Both the position numbers and the translations under genes were made by a program. From Nitrospinae bacterium RIFCSPLOWO2_12_FULL_45_22 (GTDB lineage Bacteria; 2-12-FULL-45-22): a DNA stretch of 7,830 bases. The notes under the pieces were generated by a model. That model worked only from the letters and a program-made list of their open reading frames with translations, had not been told where the DNA came from and did not search any database. Positions 1-6,357 of this stretch are shown here, piece by piece. Each line of letters starts with the position of its first letter. Position 1 is the stretch's first letter. The DNA is taken from assembly GCA_001803565.1 (NCBI GenBank), contig MHDQ01000131.1, positions 2,988 to 10,817 on the forward strand, written 5' to 3'.

Positions 1-969
1 AAAATCTTACATAACGATTTAGAGCGGCATCAACTTGCCCATGCTTACTTATTCCTGGGGCCGGAAGATATAGGCAAGAAATATACTGCTATTAGCTTTG
101 CTAAGGCGGTGAATTGCTCTCAAAAGCAGGCGGACTTTTGTGATGAATGTCTATCCTGCCGAAAGATAGATAAGGCCATTCATCCCGATATAAGTCTGGT
201 TAGGCCCCAGGGGAATTATATCCGGATTGACCAGTTGCGAGAGCTGCAAAATAGGATAGCTTTTAAACCATTAGAAGCTAAAAGCAAAGTAGTGATCATG
301 GATGAGGCAGAGAAACTTACCCCGGAAGCGGCCGGCGCTTTATTAAAAACCCTGGAAGAGCCTCCGTCCAATACTATAATAATCCTGGTATCACACAAGC
401 CTTTTAGCCTACCTGCCACTATTATTTCCCGGTGCCGCTTAATGAAGTTTAACTCCTTAAAGCCCGCTAATATAGCAAAAATCTTGATAGAAAAGGTATC
501 CTTTAACCCGGAACAGGCCCGGTTAGTAGCCTCGTTATCGCTTGGCAGGATAGGGAGGGCCCTGACCCTGGACTTATCGCGAATACTAGCTTTGAGAGAT
601 GAGGCATTAAGAGTTTTTGACCTTGAGAGGGGCAATAGAATAAAGTATATTTTAAGTAAGCTTAAAGAATGGGAGAAGGATCGCAATGAGGCTGAGGAGT
701 GGTTAAATGGCTTACTGATAGTTGGTCGGGATCTGATGGTTTTGGTCAGTGGGCTCCCCTCGGTCTTTTTAATTAATAGTGACCTGGAGAAAAGACTGAG
801 CAGTATTGCTAACAAACTAACATTAGAAATGACCATTAGCCTATTAGAAAACATTAGAAAAACCCAGCAATTGTTACCACAAAATGTCAATACTCAATTG
901 GCTATGAATAATCTGCTAAATGATATTTTAGAAATGATAGACCTCGGGAGGAAAAATGAAGATCTGTGA
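1..969 (+). CDS. holB: DNA polymerase III delta' subunit, 5' end missing
   Basis: This is the clamp-loader subunit delta' of the replicative polymerase, an AAA+ family protein that helps load the sliding clamp in the cytoplasm. The frame is open from base 1, so about a dozen N-terminal residues lie outside the window; 322 residues are visible. In visible numbering there is a degenerate P-loop (GPEDIGKK, 20-27), a zinc-binding set of cysteines (C39, C47, C50, C53), a Walker B-like DEAE at 101-104 followed by a helix with LLKTLEEPP, and the SRC motif at 143-145 that marks delta'/gamma proteins. The altered P-loop (no GKT) is usual for delta', which does not hydrolyse ATP. The stop overlaps the ricT start by 14 bp, which indicates one operon. 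The DnaX gamma/tau protein is the main alternative, but it has an intact Walker A and is longer. Confidence 0.95.
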   Translation, partial: KILHNDLERHQLAHAYLFLGPEDIGKKYTAISFAKAVNCSQKQADFCDECLSCRKIDKAIHPDISLVRPQGNYIRIDQLRELQNRIAFKPLEAKSKVVIMDEAEKLTPEAAGALLKTLEEPPSNTIIILVSHKPFSLPATIISRCRLMKFNSLKPANIAKILIEKVSFNPEQARLVASLSLGRIGRALTLDLSRILALRDEALRVFDLERGNRIKYILSKLKEWEKDRNEAEEWLNGLLIVGRDLMVLVSGLPSVFLINSDLEKRLSSIANKLTLEMTISLLENIRKTQQLLPQNVNTQLAMNNLLNDILEMIDLGRKNEDL

Positions 970-1486
970 ATGGGGGATCGGAGCCCCCTTAAGAAAAATC
1001 CTGCGTAAGGCCGCCGAAGAAAATATAGAGGCCATTGCACATCTGGAGGAGTTAGAGCGCGAGGCCATGCAGTTTTGTCAAGAAAAAATAAAAGAGAGAA
1101 GTCTACCTATGGAACTGTTGGATGTGGAATTTAACTCTGATCAATCCAAAGCGACCTTTTATTTCAAGGCTAATAAACGGGTTGATTTTCGTGAGCTGGT
1201 AAAAGAGTTAGCCCAACAGTTCAAGACCAGGATCGAGATGCGGCAGATAGGAGCAAGGGATGAAGCAAGATTGTGGGGCGGAGTAGGTGTGTGCGGGCGG
1301 GGCCTTTGTTGTACCACTTTTTTGCGGCAATTTCAGCCTGTCTCTATCAATATGGCTAAACAGCAAAAACTTACCCTAGACCCGGCTAAAATCTCAGGTC
1401 AATGCGGCCGGCTTATGTGCTGCTTAGCCTTTGAGCTAGATATGAGGGATAAGTATAAACAAAAAGAGAGGGGCGTAGATGGCTAA
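956..1486 (+). CDS. ricT: PSP1 C-terminal domain protein (RicT/YaaT), short N-terminus
   Basis: RicT (YaaT) acts in Bacillus with RicA and RicF in the Fe-S-carrying Y-complex that influences RNA processing and developmental phosphorylation. The 176 residues carry the PSP1 core: the RVDFRELVKELA helix, the TRIEMRQIGARDEA segment, and two cysteine clusters, C113/C118/C119 and C150/C155/C156, in the GxCGRxxCC and GxCGRLMCC contexts. Start choice rests on a strong GGGAGG at 946-951, four bases before ATG 956. The gene overlaps holB by 14 bp and metG by 8 bp, so translation is probably coupled. Family members are usually about 270 aa. The usual N-terminal 65-70 residues are absent here, and similarity begins near APLRKILRKA (10-19). 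The family call is secure; whether the short form is functional is not. Confidence 0.9.
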   Translation: MKICEWGIGAPLRKILRKAAEENIEAIAHLEELEREAMQFCQEKIKERSLPMELLDVEFNSDQSKATFYFKANKRVDFRELVKELAQQFKTRIEMRQIGARDEARLWGGVGVCGRGLCCTTFLRQFQPVSINMAKQQKLTLDPAKISGQCGRLMCCLAFELDMRDKYKQKERGVDG

Positions 1487-3446
1487 AAATACCTTTTATG
1501 TAACTACACCTATCTATTATGTCAATGATATTCCCCATATCGGTCATGCTTATACAACTATTGCGGCCGATGTCCTGGCCCGCTATAAGCGTCTGTCGGG
1601 CTATGATGTCTTTTTCTTAACCGGTACCGATGAGCATGGGCAGAAAATAGAGAGGACTGCCCTGGAGTCAGGTGAACAACCCCAATCGTTAGCTGATAGA
1701 GTTGTGGAACGCTTTAAGGAACTATGGGCAAGGCTCAATATCTCCTATAACGATTTTATCCGCACCACAGAATTGCGGCATAAAGAGGCAGTGAGGGCCT
1801 TTTTCCAGAAAGTATATCAGCAGGGAGATATTTACTTAGGTGATTATGAGGGGTGGTACTGTACACCCTGCGAGAGCTTTATAACTGAAACCCAGGTCTC
1901 GCTGGAAAATAATTGCCCTGATTGTGGCCGGCCAGCCGAAAGGGTGAAGGAGAAGAGTTTTTTCTTCCGGATGTCTAAATACCAGGAGCCGCTCCTGGAT
2001 CATATTGAAAAAAATCCCGCTTTTATCCAGCCGGTCAGCCGTAGGAACGAGATTATCAGTTTTGTAAAAGGGGGACTCAAGGACCTGAGTATCAGCCGTA
2101 CGAGCTTCCGCTGGGGCATCCCGGTCCCTTTTCAGCCTGATCATATAATCTATGTCTGGTTTGATGCCTTAACCAATTATATCTCTGCTATTGGCTACCC
2201 CGGCAACCAGGGCCTCTTCCAGAACTTCTGGCCCGCGGATGTGCACCTGGTAGGGAAAGACATATTACGCTTCCATACTGTCTACTGGCCTACCTTCCTT
2301 ATGGCGGCTGGCTTGCCCCTGCCTAAAAAGGTCTTTGCCCATGGCTGGTGGACTGTGGAAGGGAAAAAGATGTCCAAATCCCTAAGAAACGTGGTAGACC
2401 CTAATCGCCTCATTGATACCTATGGGGCAGATGCCGTGCGCTACTTCCTGCTCCGCGAAGTCCCTTTTGGCCTGGATGGTGATTTTTCGCATGAGACCTT
2501 TATCCAACGCATTAATAGCGATCTAGCTAATGACCTGGGTAACCTCTTCAACCGCTCCCTGGTTATGATAAAGAAGTACTTTGGTGGTAGGCTCCCCACA
2601 GCGAGCACCCCGGGCGATGGCGCTATACTCTTAAAGAGCAAAGCCGAGGAACTGTATCAGGAACTAGAGCCAGCTTTTAATGAGCTGGCCTTTAATAAAG
2701 TCCTGACCAGGGCCTGGGAACTTATAAATATCACTAATAAATATATAGATAGCTCAGCACCCTGGGTACTGGCTAAAGAACCTGCTAGAAAATCAGAGCT
2801 TGGCCAGGTCTTATATAGTGTTATGGAGACACTACGGATAATAACCCTTACCCTGGCCCCGTTTATGCCTTCTACCGCTGAGGAGATGTGGTATCAACTG
2901 GGCCGGGAAGAAGACTTGTGGGGTCAACAGATCAATTCTATAAAGGACTGGGGGCTATCTCCGGCTGGTATAGAGGTCCGGCCCAGGAAACAGCTCTTCC
3001 CACGGCTGGAGCGAGATATTTCTCTGAAATTCAAGGAAGAAATAACAGATCGGGGAGCTGCCCTAATCCCTGAGCCCCAAGCCCCGGGCTCCGACCCCCG
3101 ACCCCCGATCCCTTCCCTCATTAGCCTGGCTCAGTTCCAGCAGGTGGATTTGCGCACAGCCAGGGTGCTGGAGGCAGAGGTAGTAAAAGGGTCTAAAAAG
3201 CTGATTAAATTGAAACTGGACCTGGACTATGAAAAAAGGACCGTGGTGGCCGGTATTGCCCAGAGCTACCAGCCAGAGGAGTTATTGGGCAAGACGGTGA
3301 TTTTAGTTGCTAACCTGGAACCAACCAAATTAATGGGTATTGAGTCGCAAGGGATGATCCTGGCAGCCGATACTGATGAAGCTACGGGCAAGCTGGCCCT
3401 GGCTACTTTTACTGATCAGGTCAAACCTGGCACCCGACTGCGTTAG
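1479..3446 (+). CDS. metG: methionyl-tRNA synthetase with C-terminal tRNA-binding domain
   Basis: This enzyme charges tRNA-Met with methionine using ATP in the cytoplasm. It is a class I synthetase of 655 residues. Visible features are the HIGH signature (20-23), a zinc knuckle with C128, C131, C146 and C149, the KMSKS loop (297-301), the helical anticodon-binding region, and a C-terminal OB-fold tRNA-binding/dimerisation domain from about residue 551 (QVDLRTARVLEAE onward). Length and layout match the common bacterial dimeric form. The start ATG follows AGAGAGGGG at 1465-1473 and overlaps the ricT stop by 8 bp. The linker before the C-terminal domain (about 528-547) is rich in Pro, Asp and Arg, and is partly encoded by a 7-bp repeat. 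I see no sign of damage. Confidence 0.98.
   Translation: MAKNTFYVTTPIYYVNDIPHIGHAYTTIAADVLARYKRLSGYDVFFLTGTDEHGQKIERTALESGEQPQSLADRVVERFKELWARLNISYNDFIRTTELRHKEAVRAFFQKVYQQGDIYLGDYEGWYCTPCESFITETQVSLENNCPDCGRPAERVKEKSFFFRMSKYQEPLLDHIEKNPAFIQPVSRRNEIISFVKGGLKDLSISRTSFRWGIPVPFQPDHIIYVWFDALTNYISAIGYPGNQGLFQNFWPADVHLVGKDILRFHTVYWPTFLMAAGLPLPKKVFAHGWWTVEGKKMSKSLRNVVDPNRLIDTYGADAVRYFLLREVPFGLDGDFSHETFIQRINSDLANDLGNLFNRSLVMIKKYFGGRLPTASTPGDGAILLKSKAEELYQELEPAFNELAFNKVLTRAWELINITNKYIDSSAPWVLAKEPARKSELGQVLYSVMETLRIITLTLAPFMPSTAEEMWYQLGREEDLWGQQINSIKDWGLSPAGIEVRPRKQLFPRLERDISLKFKEEITDRGAALIPEPQAPGSDPRPPIPSLISLAQFQQVDLRTARVLEAEVVKGSKKLIKLKLDLDYEKRTVVAGIAQSYQPEELLGKTVILVANLEPTKLMGIESQGMILAADTDEATGKLALATFTDQVKPGTRLR
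3091..3111 (+). repeat. three 7-bp units inside the metG linker
   Basis: The units read CCGACCC, CCGACCC and CCGATCC. Three units of seven equal 21 bp, so the metG frame is kept, and they encode part of the Pro/Asp/Arg-rich linker between the anticodon-binding domain and the C-terminal tRNA-binding domain. A surface linker would tolerate such an insertion. Confidence 0.7.
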
Positions 3447-3549
3447 GTTATTACGTTATTGGGTTACTAGGTTATTAGGTAACTAAATAACGCAATGACC
3501 CAATAACCTAATGACTAAATAACGCAATGGCGCAATTACGTAATAACTC
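3446..3549 (+). repeat. array of thirteen 8-bp units filling the metG-tatD gap
   Basis: Reading from the last base of the metG stop codon, the sequence divides without remainder into 13 octamers up to the base before the tatD ATG. The first four to five resemble GGTTATTA (GGTTATTA, CGTTATTG, GGTTACTA, GGTTATTA, GGTAACTA). The next eight resemble AATAACGC/AATGACCC, which is the same motif on the opposite strand. The array is therefore also an imperfect inverted repeat; for example, 12 bases around GTTATTGGGTTA pair with TGACCCAATAAC with one mismatch. It holds no visible ribosome-binding site or poly-T terminator. Confidence 0.9.
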
Positions 3550-4947
3550 ATGCTGATAGACACCCATGCCCATCTGGATTTTCCTGATTATGAACCTGAC
3601 CGGGAACAAGTGCTCCAGCGGGCCTCAGACGCAGGGATACAATATATTATTACCGTCGGGACTGACCTCGCTTCTAGCAAAAAGTCTTGTGAGCTCAGCC
3701 AGTCTTATCCCCAAATATATGCCAGCATCGGCATCCATCCCCACGAAGTCAAAGAGCTGGGGCCTGACCCCTCAGATATTTACGATGTCCTGAAAGGGCT
3801 AGTGCGGCAGGGCAAAGGGAAAGTAATAGCCTGGGGAGAGGCTGGGTTAGACTATTACCGGGATTATTCTCCCAGGGAGGTTCAGGAGAGGGAATTTCGC
3901 CACCAGGTCAGGATAGCTCAGGAGCTGGACCTGCCTTTGATTATCCATGCCCGGCAGGCCCATGACGAAGTATTGAAAATCCTTAACGAAGAAGCGGGCC
4001 CCAGGTTGCGGGGTGTCTTCCACTGCTTCTCTGGCGATGAGAGGATTGCTAAGGAAGTGCTGGGCTTAGGTTTTTATATCTCCCTGGCAGGCCCCCTTAC
4101 CTACCCCAACTCTCATAAATTACAGCGGCTGGCAAAAATACTCCCTACTGACCGCCTATTGCTGGAGACCGATGCCCCCTTCTTAACACCCCAACCACGG
4201 CGCGGGAAACGAAACGAGCCCGCCTTTGTCACCTATGCGGCGGATAAACTCGCTGAGATAAAGGGGCTTTCTAGTAGAGATATTGCCCGGATAACTTCCC
4301 TCAATGCCTCTCTTCTGTTCGGCATAGGAGGAAAGGATAAGACCGCTAAGATCGTTTACCAAATAAGGAAATCCCTCTACCTCAACCTGACTAATCGCTG
4401 CACCAACAACTGCTGCTTCTGTGTCAGGAACGATACCACCTATGTTAAAGGGCATAACCTGAAACTATCCCAGGAGCCTTCCATAGAGGAGCTCTGGCAA
4501 GCCACAACTGCAGAAGACCCAGGCCGCTACCAGGAGGTGGTATTCTGTGGCTTAGGGGAACCTACGTTGAGGCTAGAGGTTATTAAAGAGATTGCCCGTC
4601 GCTTAAAAACCAGAGGGATAAGGGTACGGCTCAACACCAATGGCCAGGGCAATTTGATCCATGCCAGAAATATCCTGCCGGAGCTAGAGGGCTTGATTGA
4701 TGCTATCTCTGTGAGCCTCAATGCAGAGGATAAAGAAAAATATTATCACTTATGCCACCCCATATTTGGCCTTGATACTTATGACCAGGTCAAGGAATTT
4801 ATTAGGGGGGCGAAGCGATATATCCCGCAGGTAGGTGTCACGGTGCTGGATATGCCCTGGGAGATAGATCTAAGCAAGTGTCAGGAGATAGCAGAAAAGG
4901 AGTTGGGGGTTTCCTTCCGCATCAGAGAATATAACATACTCGGCTGA
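3550..4947 (+). CDS. fusion of TatD family hydrolase and TatD-linked radical SAM protein
   Basis: Residues 1 to about 258 form a TatD-type metal-dependent hydrolase (TIM-barrel, DNase family). Metal ligands are visible: H6 and H8 (THAHLD), E97 (GEAGLD), H133 (IIHARQ), H158 (VFHCFSGD) and D208 (LETDAP). Residues about 270-465 form a radical SAM domain with the 4Fe-4S cysteines C284, C288 and C291 (CX3CX2C) and a CGLGEPTL segment (333-340) in the SAM-binding GGE position. Free-standing radical SAM proteins encoded next to tatD are a recognised family, and fusions occur; the substrate of that half is unknown. The ATG directly follows the octamer array and has no clear Shine-Dalgarno sequence. 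Both halves look complete, and there is no frameshift at the junction. The gene is separated from metG by 103 bp and probably belongs to the same transcription unit. Confidence 0.93.
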   Translation: MLIDTHAHLDFPDYEPDREQVLQRASDAGIQYIITVGTDLASSKKSCELSQSYPQIYASIGIHPHEVKELGPDPSDIYDVLKGLVRQGKGKVIAWGEAGLDYYRDYSPREVQEREFRHQVRIAQELDLPLIIHARQAHDEVLKILNEEAGPRLRGVFHCFSGDERIAKEVLGLGFYISLAGPLTYPNSHKLQRLAKILPTDRLLLETDAPFLTPQPRRGKRNEPAFVTYAADKLAEIKGLSSRDIARITSLNASLLFGIGGKDKTAKIVYQIRKSLYLNLTNRCTNNCCFCVRNDTTYVKGHNLKLSQEPSIEELWQATTAEDPGRYQEVVFCGLGEPTLRLEVIKEIARRLKTRGIRVRLNTNGQGNLIHARNILPELEGLIDAISVSLNAEDKEKYYHLCHPIFGLDTYDQVKEFIRGAKRYIPQVGVTVLDMPWEIDLSKCQEIAEKELGVSFRIREYNILG

Positions 4948-4959
4948 AAAATCTATTTA

Positions 4960-4985
4960 CCACGGAGTCACAGAGAACACGGAGA
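4960..4985 (+). repeat. CACGGAG-type intergenic repeat
   Basis: The stretch reads as degenerate CAC(G/A)GAG-like units: CCACGGAG, TCACAGAG, AACACGGAG. Similar CACGGAG/CACAGAG runs are a common intergenic repeat in many environmental bacterial genomes; this is from memory, not a search. It lies between the fusion gene and the 214-aa gene and may supply purine-rich bases to a nearby start. Confidence 0.6.
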
Positions 4986-5019
4986 ATGGAAGAAGATTTA
5001 AATCAATTAGCAGAAAGGA

Positions 5020-5664
5020 TTGCACTATAAAAACTCGGTGCCCTCTGAGGCTTTTTTTAAAATCAAATATGAAGACCTGATGGGCATTTTTTATGGGATG
5101 ACTAAGGAGATATATGTGGGCGACCGCTCTCAGGTAAGGCCTGGTAGTTTTTGGACCAGCTTTGAGACCGACCCCTACCTAAAAATTACCAGGAGCGATA
5201 TCTATGGTCGGTGTGTCCCTTGTATAGAGAGCTTATATTTTCAGATCAAAGAGGGGAAAGAGCTAATAAATGTAGAACTGGTAAACAATTGCTGGAAGGT
5301 AGGGATTATACTTAATAGCGAAGAAGAATGCCTGGCCTTTTTATATTATTACCAGGAAATTTTTTTGTCCGCTAGACCAGTCAGGGGCCGCTTTGGTACG
5401 CGAGATGCCAACTTAGGCACCTATCTCCTCCTGTTCCAGGCCGAGAGCGAAACCGAGAAGGACATCTTAGCGGAAGAACTGACACTATGCAAAGCTGCCT
5501 TACAGCGACCAGCCGAGATCTTTATCCAAAAAGGTTGTGCCAGCCTCTATCATGAGCTGCTGGGTCCCTGGCAGGCCTGGCAAGCATATACCCCTATCCA
5601 GAAGCCTGACCTTGTTCCTCAGCTCCTGTCTCATATCCGCAAACTCCTCTTCTGGGATGAATAA
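5020..5664 (+). CDS. hypothetical protein, 214 aa, start uncertain
   Basis: I do not recognise this protein. It has no evident signal peptide or membrane segment, so it is probably cytoplasmic. It contains one CxxC (C65, C68; GRCVPCIES), further lone cysteines, an aromatic-rich stretch near 105-117 (LAFLYYYQEIFL) and a helical, Trp/Leu-rich C-terminus ending RKLLFWDE. The frame opens after a TAG at 5008-5010, so the first possible start is TTG 5020; AAAGGA touches it and is too close for a good ribosome-binding site. GTG 5038 and ATG 5080 are alternatives. An ATG at 4986 in another frame gives 14 residues ending ERIAL that read naturally into YKNSVPSEAFF, so the true N-terminus may have been lost to a small indel near 5025. 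It follows the fusion gene on the same strand and faces the antitoxin gene. Confidence 0.7.
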   Translation: MHYKNSVPSEAFFKIKYEDLMGIFYGMTKEIYVGDRSQVRPGSFWTSFETDPYLKITRSDIYGRCVPCIESLYFQIKEGKELINVELVNNCWKVGIILNSEEECLAFLYYYQEIFLSARPVRGRFGTRDANLGTYLLLFQAESETEKDILAEELTLCKAALQRPAEIFIQKGCASLYHELLGPWQAWQAYTPIQKPDLVPQLLSHIRKLLFWDE

Positions 5665-5735
5665 CCCACCTGGTTGGCCGTAATCTTTAACTATTACCCT
5701 TTCCGCCTTGACTTAAACTTACTATGAATACTTTT

Positions 5736-5993
5736 TTACATTTTAGCTACTTCTTTTTTCATTTCATCTAAGGATATTCTTTTCCCTAGTTTAAATTCCT
5801 TTCTTGATTTTGCAATAATCTCGAGGAATTCTTGATTTGTGCTTAAAGATATTGATTCCATATCTACGTCTTTTAGCGAAACAAGCGCCGCCACAGGCTT
5901 ATCCTTCGATTTTAGAACCAGTATTTCTTTATCAATTTCTTTGGCATACTCAGATAAAGGTTTGGAGGCCGTTTCTAAATCAATTGTTTTCAT
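5736..5993 (-). CDS. Phd/YefM-family antitoxin
   Basis: This 85-aa protein has the Phd/YefM layout. An N-terminal DNA-binding part (ETASKPLSEYAKEI, about 7-20) leads to the typical KDKPVAALVSLKD strand segment (about 30-43), followed by a charged, helical C-terminal tail that would wrap the toxin. Such proteins neutralise their toxin and repress their own operon. The gene lies directly downstream of a RelE-like toxin gene; in the repaired toxin frame the stop TGA overlaps this ATG as ATGA. The order toxin-then-antitoxin is the reverse of the commonest RelBE layout but is seen in other systems. The antitoxin looks intact although its partner is broken. It converges with the + strand genes, with 71 bp between; I see no clear terminator there. 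Confidence 0.85.
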   Translation of the reverse strand: MKTIDLETASKPLSEYAKEIDKEILVLKSKDKPVAALVSLKDVDMESISLSTNQEFLEIIAKSRKEFKLGKRISLDEMKKEVAKM

Positions 5994-6297
5994 AATTTCA
6001 CCGTCTTTCCAGCCATAAATAAGACACTACCTTTCTTATAACCTACTGCAAGGATTTTTACAATTTTACAATATTGGGATCATCTGATGTGATAGCGTAA
6101 AATGCACGAAGGTTGCCTATTCTTAATTCCCAAGGGGCAATTGGGTTAGGACGAAGAGGTTTTCTATTTCGTGTCTCTTTCAGAGGCTCGTGGAAAAGTT
6201 GCTTTTCAATTCCATCCATTATTAATGAACGCTGACTTGCGTTTAGGTGTTTGAAATGTTCTCTGACGCAATCGGCAAATTCGATTTTGTAGGCCAT
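5990..6297 (-). pseudogene. RelE-type toxin gene broken by an 8-bp duplication
   Basis: As it stands the frame runs from ATG 6297 to a stop at 6058, giving 79 residues. These match the RelE/ParE toxin fold: YKIEFADCVREHFKHL at the start, then ELRIGNLRAFYAI before the end. The final strand is cut off at NIVKL. Immediately after, another frame encodes KILAVGYKKGSVLFMAG and then KTVKL-stop, the usual C-terminus of the family. The break falls at two tandem copies of TTGTAAAA (- strand). Removing one copy gives a continuous 99-codon frame whose stop overlaps the antitoxin start. RelE-type toxins are ribosome-dependent mRNA endonucleases, and C-terminal residues are needed for activity in characterised members, so this copy is probably inactive. 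No Shine-Dalgarno sequence precedes the ATG (AGAATAAAAA). Confidence 0.88.
6056..6071 (-). repeat. 8-bp tandem duplication causing the toxin frameshift
   Basis: On the + strand TTTTACAA occurs twice in direct succession (6056-6063 and 6064-6071). It adds 8 bp, which is not a multiple of three, inside the toxin gene. Slippage at such a repeat could also delete one copy and restore the gene. Confidence 0.9.
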
Positions 6298-6325
6298 TTT
6301 TTATTCTAATTTTAAAGCCACAATG

Positions 6326-6357
6326 GGTAAGGGAGAGGCCGTCGCCACTCCCTTACC
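6326..6357 (-). other. strong hairpin at the 3' end of the structured region
   Basis: GGTAAGGGAG pairs perfectly with CTCCCTTACC over 10 bp. After a U-U mismatch three more G-C pairs close a GACG loop. The following bases (CATTGTGGCTTTAAAATT on the - strand) lack a real T-run, so this is not a textbook Rho-independent terminator. It may be the 3' boundary stem of the RNA or an element upstream of the toxin gene, whose ATG lies 28 bp further on. Confidence 0.6.

Noticed and set aside
3446-3549. CRISPR array
   Set aside because: Units are 8 bp, directly adjacent and degenerate. There are no spacers and no cas genes.
5665-5735. attC site or terminator after the antitoxin gene
   Set aside because: I see no RYYYAAC/GTTRRRY pair and no stem followed by a T-run. 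The left limit of the accessory segment remains undefined.
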